A DNA stretch of 64,000 bases from Stachybotrys elegans. Taxonomy: Eukaryota > Ascomycota > Sordariomycetes > Hypocreales > Stachybotryaceae. This document shows positions 22,668-32,538 of this stretch, in pieces. Where the stretch lies: the NCBI GenBank assembly GCA_020746835.1, contig JAGPNK010000008.1:1612001-1676000 (forward strand), written 5' to 3'. Below the pieces are notes generated by a model that saw only the letters and a list, made by a program, of their open reading frames with translations, made no database searches and was not told the origin of the DNA. Position 1 is the stretch's first letter. Every line of letters starts with the position of its first letter. The position numbers and the translations under genes are program-made.

Positions 22668-24014
22668 CTAGGCGTCGAAAGCCTTGGTTTGATGTATTTG
22701 ATGTTCTTCCAGCTCGATGTAGTCATCACTCACTTCCGAAGGGACCCCTCTGACAGAGTGTCGGAAGTGTGTCACCGAGCTATTGTCATTGAGTTGCGAG
22801 AATGGGTTGCCGTCCTTGTTGACACTCTTTTTGGCAGCATCCGTCGGTACATTGCCACTACTCTTGAACTTGCTGGGATTCGCCGAGTTTGCGTACGAGG
22901 ACATCAGGTGCTTGGGGACTAATGGGCGCAGACCAGGGAGACATGCGCAGACGATTCCTGCCACTGGCTCGACGCCTGCGAGTGACCAGACGGTTCCTTC
23001 GTCGTAAAGGTTTTTCCACTGATAGCCATGCGTAAAGACGACACGGGCGAGAGAAACAAAACAGGTACTGAAGAGCAATAACACGTTAGCTAACCGTCGA
23101 GCGGGAGAAGGGCGGAAGGCTTGGAACAAAGCCCACTTACATGAAGCCAAAGCAAAAGGATATAATGAGGCCAATCCTCTTTCCGCGGTTCATGTTCAGC
23201 CCCCAAATCGACTTGAGAGGGAGGAGGAAGATCAAAAAGTCGGTAAACACCGTCAGGCTGTCGTATATGATGTTGATGCGCTCCATGGCCTTGAACTGTT
23301 CCGCCGTGGCATCAGCCCAATCCCACCACTTGTTGATTGGCTGTACGGCCGTGAAGTATCCGACAAAGCTGCCAAAGAAGCATGCGAAGGTGATGCCCGA
23401 TGCCACGTATATTGCGATTTTCATCCGTCCGTTGTGCCCCGTGAAGACGCGGTGGTATAGGAATAGGATCGAAGCTTTGCACGTGTAAACCGCGAGAACG
23501 AGGATCCAGTTGTTGACCCAGCCGATCTAGTAAGCACAATATATCAGCGAAAGGATCAGGAAAGACACCATAAATCGCGCTGTACCTTATCGTGGATCAA
23601 GGAAACGTCGGTTGGCTCCGTAACACTGGTATATGGGTATCCGGGGATGCCAATGCCACCGTAAAAGAGCACTGGTTGGTGGATATAAACGTTAGCTACC
23701 GAGTCGCGAAAGGAGGCAGTCGTCTTGTATTGTGTCATGGAAGACCTACTCAGAAGAACAAGAATAAAAAACACGTTGGTGAAGAACTGCGAAAAGCGTT
23801 AGAACGCGAGTCCCAAAAAACAGTGCTCAGGTAGGACCAGAGAACTTACAGCAGAGATTATGATCATCCAGTCGCTCCAGCCATAGATGCCTCTGATCTT
23901 TTTCTTTGCGTAAAAGCGAAGCCCGACAACAATCGTCGAGAGCAAAGGCAGGATGATCCAGGTAGCGACGAGCTGCCGCTGCCGAGGCAGATAGATGGGG
24001 AAAGCTTCAACCAT
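22668..24014 (-). CDS. fungal rhodopsin-like seven-helix integral membrane protein
   Basis: Putative plasma-membrane protein of 357 residues with the layout of the fungal rhodopsin-domain family (PTH11-related group). Five exons: 23850-24014, 23750-23786 (only 37 nt), 23586-23671, 23141-23526 and 22668-23067. Helices are evident at LVATWIILPLLSTIVVGLRFYA (residue 13 on), TNVFFILVLL, WILVLAVYTCKASILFLYHRV, IAIYVASGITFACFFG, SLTVFTDFLIFLLPL and IGLIISFCFGF. The motif GWSDWMIIIS after helix 1 and the DFLIFLLPL helix are family hallmarks. The cytosolic tail is rich in Ser/Asn and ends EEHQIHQTKAFDA. Ligand and signalling role unknown. It sits between two HET genes. Confidence 0.85.
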
Positions 24015-24988
24015 GGTTGGCACGTGGCGTAGAACAATGCTCTTGAACGAAAGAAGCAAAATTGCAGTCGATCAAAGCCGCTGTAGCAAAGCTTCATATA
24101 TGAACAGAGATGATGGTTGACTCGAAGTCGAGGGCGAAGATGGCGTCCAATGTACGATTCGGTCCAGCTGAACCCCATGCCGTCGAGTCAGTCCGTGCCC
24201 CTAATCGCAAATGTGGCGTGGCGAGGACAGAGTTAGTCCACTAGTGCAGCAAATGTGGCTTTGCACTATCAAGGAAGAGAGCAACCTCTAGATTGGAATC
24301 GGACGGCCATATCTGTCGGGCTTGGACTATTCCCCGTTCACGCCCGCGATCTATGGGCTACGCAGCGTAGCTCACGCGAAGGCTGGGTTTAGTGTCTGTA
24401 GCTTACCGACTAGATGGGAAGCGAGGTTGAGCGGAAGAAACCACAGCGTCCTGACGGCTGATTGCCTGAATAATGATAAGTCACCGGGGTCTAACTGCTA
24501 ATAGTATCGGTGGCTGTAGGGATGTTGATGTTGGAACCGCAGGGATTCCAGAGCTTAATCGCCTAGAAAGCTACGTATTCTTCCACACATATTAGCAGAC
24601 CTTCCAAGTATTAATACACCTCTATCAGGGCTCTATGTACTTTGTCCACAATCCGTACCTGGTGCCTTACCACTGTCAAGCAGATAGGGGGTAGCGCAAC
24701 CCCACCACGACGTCGACGACAGACACACCGGACCACAGCCTAGTGCCACTCGTTCCCCTCACACAAGACGGCTTGATAGGTCCGGCCGCGATCCCATTCG
24801 CCCAGGTTGGAAGCCGGCGTCAAAATCACAACACCCAGCCCTTTGTGGCTTAGATAGGCTCGACCTATCCCTTGTGCCTAGATGCAAAACGAAAGCCTAG
24901 GCTTTGTAGCCGGGATTTAGCGTCTGCGGCTGAGGGTTAGAAACCGGCAGAGGGGGATCCCTTTAACGGGCGCAAGCAGGTGAATGGT

Positions 24989-25069
24989 GTGCTCGAGGGC
25001 GTGGATTTCTCCGTTGGTATGACCACCGTTTCGCCCATGGCTCTAACCCAAATACAACGGGCAGGATAG
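24989..25069 (+). pseudogene. relic of a HET-domain gene
   Basis: The plus strand reads VLEGVDFSVGMTTVSP before a TAG at 25067. The intact HET gene at 27911-27958 reads VLEGTDFSVGITAVSP in the corresponding place, with close DNA identity (gatttctccgttggtat is shared). Flanking sequence no longer aligns clearly. Probably debris of a duplicated HET gene. Confidence 0.5.
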
Positions 25070-25086
25070 CCCGGGACATGTATTTC

Positions 25087-25333
25087 CTGATGATCTTGCC
25101 CTGTGATGGAAGTACTAGTAATTAACCTATGCACGAGTGCTACGATAAGCCCGGCATATCTATCCCCTACCCAGCTCAACTCGTCATAAGCGAGGTTATT
25201 CCCCACACACCCCGGGATAAATAGTGTGACACAACGGCCGTCCACGAGCCATGGAGCAAATGTGGCGTATGCAGCTGTATCGTGTCCTAGTCAGCAGTCA
25301 ATGCGGTACTTCCATCACAGGCAAAATCACCAG
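25087..25333. repeat. inverted-repeat-bounded element (MITE-like candidate)
   Basis: The left arm at 25087-25115 and right arm at 25306-25333 are complementary over about 28 bases with a few mismatches. The core cctgtgatggaagtac matches perfectly as its reverse complement. The interior of about 190 bp has no coding potential. It follows the HET relic directly. Target-site duplication not obvious. Confidence 0.4.
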
Positions 25334-26905
25334 CATCCCAAGGTCATTTTCTTTTTGCTATCGTCTGCTACAGGATTTACGCCTTCGCGTAGGTAGCCAG
25401 TCGAGGGGATAAGGTTAATAGCTACAGTAGTGTCAGGGGTGTTCCTTGGCTTACGGCCTTGCTTCAACGGGTAGGAGCTGAACGTGATTAAGATTGGCAG
25501 GGTATTACCGACGGAGGTGAGGAGCTGAACATCATTAACGGGTTAGCAGGGTGGGACTCAGTGTGTAAGTGATTGGTCAACGACGAGGACAGGAACTCGT
25601 CTCGAGCCACGTCACCTACTAGCATGACATTGCGGGAGACGAAATGTAGCGTGCTTGTTGACTCTCGATAAAGACGGCTGCGGTTGGGCTGCTCTGGTCG
25701 GTTTTGCATAACAGTGCCGAGAAGACCAGCCGGGGACTTCTCCGACACCAGTTCAAACTTCATGGCCCAAGGCTTGGCTAGTCTCCCGATCATCATATGC
25801 TGGCTTGCTACTCCTAAATCGCTCTCTATTACATTAAGGTTTCTTCCCTAGCCGTGATTTTAGAGGCCCGCTCTTGTCGACAGCGCGCCAAAATGGATGT
25901 CCAACTTGAGTGCATGGTTTCGTTCGAGGCTATTTCCGATGTTCTCCCAGTATTCCGAACTTGTCCCTTCTTCTACAGTCTGTCTTAAGGACTGCCTGTT
26001 CTCATGAGCGGGACTAAGAAACAAATGCTGTGTGATGTGCTATGGCTTCTCCGTATTAATCGCCGAGGCCATCCGTTATGCATGTTTCTGCCGTCAATAT
26101 AAATATGTAGGCCTTCACATTGCAACCAAAAAGAGTACCAAGTGTACTCTTGTCCCCCGCATTCAATCTGGAGAAGACTTTTTGGTTCCGTCATTACGAA
26201 GTTTGTGTGCAAGGGGGATCCTGGAAGACGTTGGGATGCTGCGGGAAAGTGGAGGAAGGGGGACGAGCTTTGCTCGTCGAAGCGGTTATCTATGCTGTTC
26301 CTTTGCAGTAGTGTGGAACACACAGCTGGTTCAGGACTTGCGACACTTGATGAACCAGAATGAGAGATTCCATGTCCACTACTTTGCCTACATGGCTTGC
26401 GATGGTTTCTTAAACCACCTGTCTAATGAGGCAGATTAGCTATAGGGTAGCTAATGACAGTAGCTGGCCGAGTCAATCTGTAGGATGGCCCAGCGAGTAG
26501 TTCTTGGAAATGAGTCACAAAGAAAGCCTCTGGATAGATATCCGACCAGTGGTCTAACTGAGAGAATGAATATGAAGGACAGAGAGGCGTCTTCGCTATG
26601 AAATATTATCCTCGTCGTCTACCAGGACCTTGCTTTGTGGACCGAACGAGGGCTGAGATGCGGCTGCCAGTCTAACTGTTTATGGGCGCGACTCGCAGGC
26701 TCGAAGTGATGTTCAGCTGGCTCGAATTTGCGGCTGAAACCACGTGAACCAGTTTCATTGGGCTGACTTCCCGAGGAGACAGGTGGGAATGCGCCATTTG
26801 AGTCTCTTCAACCAGAATATCCTGGCTTTGCTACATATGTAGCGGACCTAGCTGTCTAACTGACTACACGGCTCGACAAGATTAACCCTCCAGATAAGGA
26901 GCCAG

Positions 26906-29242
26906 ATGAGCATGTCATCCCTTCATTCCAACAAGCTCTGGACGTGGATCCGGCAGCTCGCAACTCTTCCTCTTCTTACCGTCACTCATCTTCCAGTGGC
27001 CACGATAAAGATTGCTAATGGCTGGATCCTCCACCTTCGCCATCTTGTCGGCGGCTTCAAATACCGCGAATCGTTGGAGGGCAAGCAGATCCGCCTCCTC
27101 AAACTACCGCAAGATGCCACGTCAAGTGTCCTAAAGCTCGGCATTGAGACATATCCAGTCCATGAATGTCCGCCGTTTATTGCTCTGTCCTACACCTGGA
27201 ATGACCCCTCTGCTCTCAACCGACCATATACCTGGCTCGAAATGCAGTCCCTTTACATTGACGGCCGCTTATTTCTGGTCAGACCCAATATTCACCATGC
27301 TCTGAAGAGGTTGGCACAGTTGCGGCCGGAGCAATATGTCTGGGCCGATGCAGTGTGCATCAACCAGTCCGACGCAACCGAGCAGCCGCAGCAGCTTGAT
27401 CTCATGGACCTGATCTACACGGAGGCCCAGGAAACGGTGATTTGGCTGGGCGAGAACACTGCTCAGACGCAAAAAGCCATAGAGATTGTCACCAAGATTT
27501 CTACTGAAGCCGAAGCGAAAGTGCTCGACTGGTCGCGGAACCAAACGTACGGTAATGCCTTCTTCCCTGACGACAAAGATCTTCTACGTCTGAATGGCCT
27601 TCCACCTCTATCCAGCGAGGACTGGGAGTCTATGGGGGATATATTTGAGCGACGTTGGTTTGGTCGTGTCTGGATGATCCAGGAACTTGCCCTGTCTCGG
27701 CAGACTACACTCCTCATAGGAGGCTATGAACTGCCTTATCGCGTTGTAGGAGACGCGGCGCTCCTTCTGGCCATGTCTAACGCAGCTATTGGGCTGTTGA
27801 GCACGGAGAAAGCCAAGGAGAGAGTCTCCCTGGCCAGGGGTATTGTGGTTGCTTTTGGACTCCAGGTCATTCGAGAGTGGTCCCTCGGAGACTCGAGCAA
27901 GTATCAAGAGGTGCTAGAAGGCACCGATTTCTCCGTTGGTATCACCGCTGTTTCCCCGACTCAGTCTCTCGTCTCCTTGATATCAGCCAGCTTGGATTTC
28001 CTATCCTCCAAGCCCCTCGACAAGGTTTATGGTTTGCTGGGCTTGGTGAATCACATTTCACGAATTCAAGGCCGTGAGCCGCCCAACATCCACCCACCCA
28101 GACGTCCGGATCTTGGGTGCTGGGAGAGGACAAAGGAGTTTCTTGCGCAGCAGCTAAGATTGATCAAAAGTCCTGATAAAGAAGCCGAAGAGTACATGCG
28201 TCTTGCAACAATCCTCTTTACTGAGACAAACTCGCTCAACTTGTTGTCTCTTGCAGGCGATGGGGCTACACCGTCGAAGAATACACCTTCATGGATTCCA
28301 GTATTCTCTCCAGTCCATAGCCCATTGCTGCGACCGAACTATACGTCCATTGAGCCCTTCAATGCTTCGGGTTATCAGCTACCAGAGGGAGGAAGCGAGG
28401 TTGCTTCCATGATTGATTCGAATACTGGCAGACTGACAGTACGATGCGTTGACCTTGGGCCGGTGAATGACTTTGGCGACACACTTGTGGACATGACACA
28501 CGGAAAGTTTGACCTGTGCTGCAGGCTTCTCTTGCAGTGTGGTCCGATCTATGCTCCGACTCAGCAGCCGGTTGTCGAGGCTTTCTGGCGGACCTTGGTC
28601 ATGGATCAGGATATGACTACCCGTCCAGCCCCTGCGCTTGTTTTGCAAAAGTCTTTCTCGGATTACATGAAGGCAGCTGCTTTCCTGTCTGTGTGTAAAG
28701 GACTCACCAAAGGAGGGGTGGGAAGGCCATTTGTGGATGTCGTGCGAGATTATGACCCGCGATTCATACTCGCAACGAAGGACACCACCGGCTGCCTGCC
28801 ACAGTCCAACTTTATACTTCAAGAGATATTGAAGTTGCAAGATCTATTGAAGTTGCAACCCGACTCAAGCAGTGATCAAGTCACTCTATTGAAGTTGCAA
28901 CCCGACTCAAGCAGTGAGGAAGTCGTGCGGTACAAGAAGCTAGACGAATGGGTGAAGGGAGGAGCAGCCTTTGAGAGCCAGATGCGGTTGGCTCTCGCGC
29001 CGAACAGGAGGCTCTTTCGAACGTTGAATGGCCGCATTGGGCTATCGACGCCGGGAGCGCAGGTGGGAGATCGAGTCTTTATCATTGAAGGCTGTTCTAT
29101 CCCTTTGATGGTGAGGAGAGTTGAGAGTGTGGGTGAGGCGTGCTACAAACTGATCGGAGGTGTCTACGTGCACGGGGTGATGAATGGAGAGGCAGTCGCT
29201 GGTCTGGCTCACGATTACTGGGCAACTATTACTTTTGTATGA
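26906..29242 (+). CDS. HET-domain protein
   Basis: Single-exon gene of 778 residues. The HET domain is near residue 90: FIALSYTWNDPS, then YVWADAVCINQSDATE, then IYTEAQETVIWLGEN, followed by RRWFGRVWMIQELALS, the standard order for this family. A hydrophobic N-terminal stretch (LATLPLLTVTHLPVA) is present but is not a clear signal. Near residues 646-674 the protein contains a tandem repeat of 14 residues encoded by a 42-nt repeat (LLKLQPDSSS twice plus a shorter ILKLQD unit). The C-terminus (GDRVFIIEGCSIPLMVRR, then YVHGVMNGEA) is the conserved ending of long HET proteins. The function is non-self recognition or cell-death signalling by family membership; its partner is unknown. Confidence 0.9.
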   Translation: MSMSSLHSNKLWTWIRQLATLPLLTVTHLPVATIKIANGWILHLRHLVGGFKYRESLEGKQIRLLKLPQDATSSVLKLGIETYPVHECPPFIALSYTWNDPSALNRPYTWLEMQSLYIDGRLFLVRPNIHHALKRLAQLRPEQYVWADAVCINQSDATEQPQQLDLMDLIYTEAQETVIWLGENTAQTQKAIEIVTKISTEAEAKVLDWSRNQTYGNAFFPDDKDLLRLNGLPPLSSEDWESMGDIFERRWFGRVWMIQELALSRQTTLLIGGYELPYRVVGDAALLLAMSNAAIGLLSTEKAKERVSLARGIVVAFGLQVIREWSLGDSSKYQEVLEGTDFSVGITAVSPTQSLVSLISASLDFLSSKPLDKVYGLLGLVNHISRIQGREPPNIHPPRRPDLGCWERTKEFLAQQLRLIKSPDKEAEEYMRLATILFTETNSLNLLSLAGDGATPSKNTPSWIPVFSPVHSPLLRPNYTSIEPFNASGYQLPEGGSEVASMIDSNTGRLTVRCVDLGPVNDFGDTLVDMTHGKFDLCCRLLLQCGPIYAPTQQPVVEAFWRTLVMDQDMTTRPAPALVLQKSFSDYMKAAAFLSVCKGLTKGGVGRPFVDVVRDYDPRFILATKDTTGCLPQSNFILQEILKLQDLLKLQPDSSSDQVTLLKLQPDSSSEEVVRYKKLDEWVKGGAAFESQMRLALAPNRRLFRTLNGRIGLSTPGAQVGDRVFIIEGCSIPLMVRRVESVGEACYKLIGGVYVHGVMNGEAVAGLAHDYWATITFV
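28826..28927 (+). repeat. 42-nt in-frame tandem repeat inside the HET gene
   Basis: Two full 42-nt units begin at 28844 and 28886 (ctattgaagttgcaaccc...), preceded by an 18-nt partial unit at 28826. The first 30 bases of the two full units are identical, and divergence is confined to the last third. Confidence 0.85.
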
Positions 29243-29335
29243 AGGAGCAGCCTGGAATAAGGGTTGTTTAGCAATCTCAAGCAGACACTCAACAGCCGGG
29301 CTGTGGTATCAACAATATATTGCTAGCTACCAGTT

Positions 29336-31952
29336 CTATGCAACCGTGATGCTTCCCCGTAGCTTGATGTCTCTGCTGCTCGCTCCCACTACCACCTGGA
29401 AAGTTCCAGCTGGCACCACCCATCTCTGGGACCGGACATCCCAGTAACTCAAGTCGCGACGACGGATGTCAAAGGTCACAGTGCCTGAGGCGCCGGCTGC
29501 AAGTCTAATCTTGTCAAAGCCACGGAGCTGGCGGGGAGGCGTGGACGGGGCACCGCTCGGGTAGGTAACGTAGAGCTGTGCAACCTCGGCACCTGCCACA
29601 GAGCCGGAGTTGGTGATGCGCGCAGTGACAGTGGCGACGGTGTCAAAGAGATCTTGTCGGCCACCGGGAACAATGGGGCCAGTGGCGGGACCGGAGCGGG
29701 CAGTCGAAGTAACCGAGATGTCAGAGTAGCTGAAGGTCGTATACGCTGAAAGATTGTAAGCACATCACCTAGGGAATTTCATGATTGGAATGACTTACAG
29801 AGACCAAATCCAAACTCGTAACGAGGGGTGATGCCGGCATTGTCAAAGTGGCGGTAGTCAATAAAGAGCCCTTCGCTATAGTTGTCATCTCCACGGGAGA
29901 CCTTGGCATTGTAATCGCTTGCGCTTCTTGCAATCGTGTAGACGAGCTTTCCGCTGGGGTTTGTGTCTCCGTACAAGACATCCACCAAGGCATTGCCGCT
30001 CTCCTGGGATGGCAGACCAGCCCACACGATAGCCTTGACATTGGGGAGAGCAAGGATCCTCTCAAGAATGATTGCTCCCACACTGTGCACAACCACGACG
30101 ACGTTGGAGTTGGCGCCCGCAACCGCAGCAACGAGGTCGTTGCCGTTGTGCCACGGGTCCAGGTTGATGCGGTCGCCAACATTGTTCTCTACAGTAAGAT
30201 AACCCTCGCCCGAGTCTGCAGTGATGAAAACGAGCGCAATATCCTTGCCACGCGCGGCATTCGCACCCGAGTTGGTGTCGTCAGTACCGCTGAGAGTGAC
30301 GGTGGTTCCGTCGCTGGAAGCCCGCGTGCGAATAGCATCATACGGAGCAACGAAATAGGGATAGTTGACAGTACCACTTCCCCAACCCATTCCAAGTGCT
30401 CCACTGTTGCAGCCGTGGTCGGAGCATTGGTTGCGTGCATGGTCGCCGATGACGGCTCCGGAGCCCACGACGGCGAGGGTTGAGGGGCGCCTCAGCGGCA
30501 GGATGTTGTCGTCGTTCTTGAGGAGGACGATGCCGTCGCGGGCCACGGCTCGGACGTTGTCTCTGTGGTTGGCTTGGACATTGGCCGCGAAATTGACGCG
30601 AGGGTAGTTGCTGTCCTGTCCGACTAGGTACCAGCCGGCGAGGATGCGGACAACCATGTCGTCGACACGAGATTGAGACACGCGGCCCGAGCTGATGGCG
30701 CTCGTAAGCGCGGGGCCCCAGAGACGATTGCCGCCGTTATAGTCGGTGCCCGGCATAGACATGTCGAGACCAGTGTTGGCGGACTCGACTGTTGTGTGCT
30801 GGGCGTTCCAGTCGGTGAGGATGTAGCCGGGGAAGCCGAGCTCCGTCTTGAGGAGTCTGTTCATGGCGCCCTCATTCTCGCAAGCCCACGTGCCGTTGAC
30901 CTTGTTGTACGAGCACATCACAGACGCCACGTTGGCTCGAACGGCATCGGCATAGGGCCACAGATAGAGCTCGTGCATGGTGCGGTCATCAACGTTGCTG
31001 GACATGGTCTCGCGGTTCAGCTCCTGCTCATTCAGGATGTAATGCTTGGCATTGGCCTGCACACCGGCAGCCTGCAGAGCCTCAATGGTATCAGCCATGC
31101 AGATACCAGTCAGGTATGGATCTGGGCTGAAGCCTTCCCAGTTGCGTCCGCCTTCAGCAATCTTGCCCAGCGCACCGGCAACGGGTCCCAGAAGCACATT
31201 GACACCAGTACCGCGTGCCTCCTCGCCCATGAACTGACCGCGCTGGCGAATCAGGTCACGATCCCATGTTGACGCAGCTTGGACGCCGGGAGTGAAGGCC
31301 GTGACGGAGCTGGCGTAGCGAACACCCAGAGGGCCATCCTGGAGGCAAAGCGAGGGGAAGCCAATGGAGGAAACTGGCGACACGTTTCCAACACAGTTGC
31401 CATCGTGCCACCCTACGCCGCTGACGATGCCAACCTTTTCTGAAGCTGAAAGTCTGCCAAGGGCCGTTCTAGCCTTGGCGAGCGCCGCTGTCCATGGGGA
31501 GTTGGTGGGAACAGAGCCGCCACCAGTAGAGGTGGACGTGGAGGTGGACGTGCTGGACGTGCTGGCGGAACGAGTCGCCGAGGTCGTAACGGCTGCTATA
31601 TGATGTTAGATTCGGGCCAGGATTGTATGGTATTTTATCATGATATGTATCCATCCACTTACATGTTGCCGAGGTTGAGGTGCGTGTAGATGACGAGGAC
31701 GACGAGGAGGAAGATGATGCAGCAGCAATATTAGCATCGATCGACAAGAAATAGATGATGCAATTGCTCACTTCCAGGTATGCATTGCGAATACCACTCA
31801 TTCTGCGCCACGCATTGGTACCCAGACACACAGACAGTCTCGCCAGTCCATCCCCTGCCGCCGCATTGCCCCCAAGCAGGCACTACAGCATTGGCGACTG
31901 AAAAGAGCCCGGCCGCAGCCAGTGCCACGCCGAATGTCGCCGGAGAATGCAT
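29336..31952 (-). CDS. secreted GH3 beta-glucosidase with N-terminal CBM1
   Basis: Extracellular cellulose- or cellobiose-acting enzyme of about 795 residues. Exons: 31772-31952, 29799-31595 and 29336-29745. Exon 1 encodes a signal peptide ([15 protein letters not shown]...) and a complete CBM1: [15 protein letters not shown], then [14 protein letters not shown] Ser/Thr linker ([16 protein letters not shown]) leads into the GH3 domains. The nucleophile region is [11 protein letters not shown], followed by [23 protein letters not shown], and a C-terminal fibronectin III-like domain ([11 protein letters not shown]). The 176-nt first intron contains a further Ser-rich coding-like stretch (31673-31730) with a good donor but no AG acceptor. 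A CBM1 at the N-terminus of a GH3 is uncommon but known in fungi. Role: breakdown of plant cell wall glucans. Confidence 0.9.
31673..31735 (-). other. Ser-rich linker exon candidate lacking an AG acceptor
   Basis: Within the first intron of the GH3 gene the minus strand reads [19 protein letters not shown], followed by a perfect GTAAGT donor. Its phase (1-1) would keep the protein in frame. Between the upstream donor (31771) and this stretch there is no AG on the minus strand, so it cannot be a normal exon. Confidence 0.5.
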
Positions 31953-32538
31953 CGGGATCCAGTGATGGTCGGTGGCTGCTACAGACTCGATCTGGAGATC
32001 GCCGAGAAAAGACAATATCACCAACACCAAGACAAGGCGGGCCTTTGCATCGTTAAATACCCAGGCCCTGATATTCCGATTCCTGCCATGGCTCTGAATG
32101 AGAGCGTTTTTCTCGGGACGTGTCTGCCGAAAAGGCCAGATCCCAGTTGAGCCATGGTTCCGTGATTCGTGGGGCCAGTGTTGGATTCGATGCTCAATTT
32201 CTCGGAGGCACAGGCTGCGAGCGACGGCAACGGCAAAGTCCACTCGCAATGGGCCGAGGAAAGCCCACTACAGTTGTCGCCCCCTTCGGCTGCCGCTCCC
32301 GGAGTAATATGCTCGTGGGCTTGGTATCTTGGCACCGCTATGAAGACACACATTGTGATTGGGTCGATTGAGCTTGCTGTAATATGGAGACCTTGGTTTT
32401 AAATAAATATGAATTGACGAATAACAGAATGCAGTGGCAGACACTATCAAAGCACGATATGCTGGACAAACGGAAGCATAAAGATCTGGTCATTCTCACT
32501 CAAAGTATTACGTATCAATCCAGACTTGGAACTCCATC
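31953..32538. other. intergenic, 586 bp
   Basis: Promoter of the glucosidase and 3' flank of the NCS1 permease. Nothing else seen. Confidence 0.5.

Larger units (their letters stand above)
24015..26905. other. gene-poor region, 2.9 kb, with HET relic and inverted repeat
   Basis: No intact gene found. It holds a short HET-coding relic (24989-25069) and a 247-bp element bounded by imperfect inverted repeats (25087-25333). The last few hundred bases are the promoter of the second HET gene. Confidence 0.55.

Noticed and set aside
25985..26439. Overlapping open frames on both strands before the HET gene
   Set aside because: No domain, no signal peptide, no splice support and irregular composition; considered non-coding.
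30673..31272. 199-codon open frame on the plus strand
   Set aside because: Antisense to the GH3 catalytic domain; low-complexity composition.
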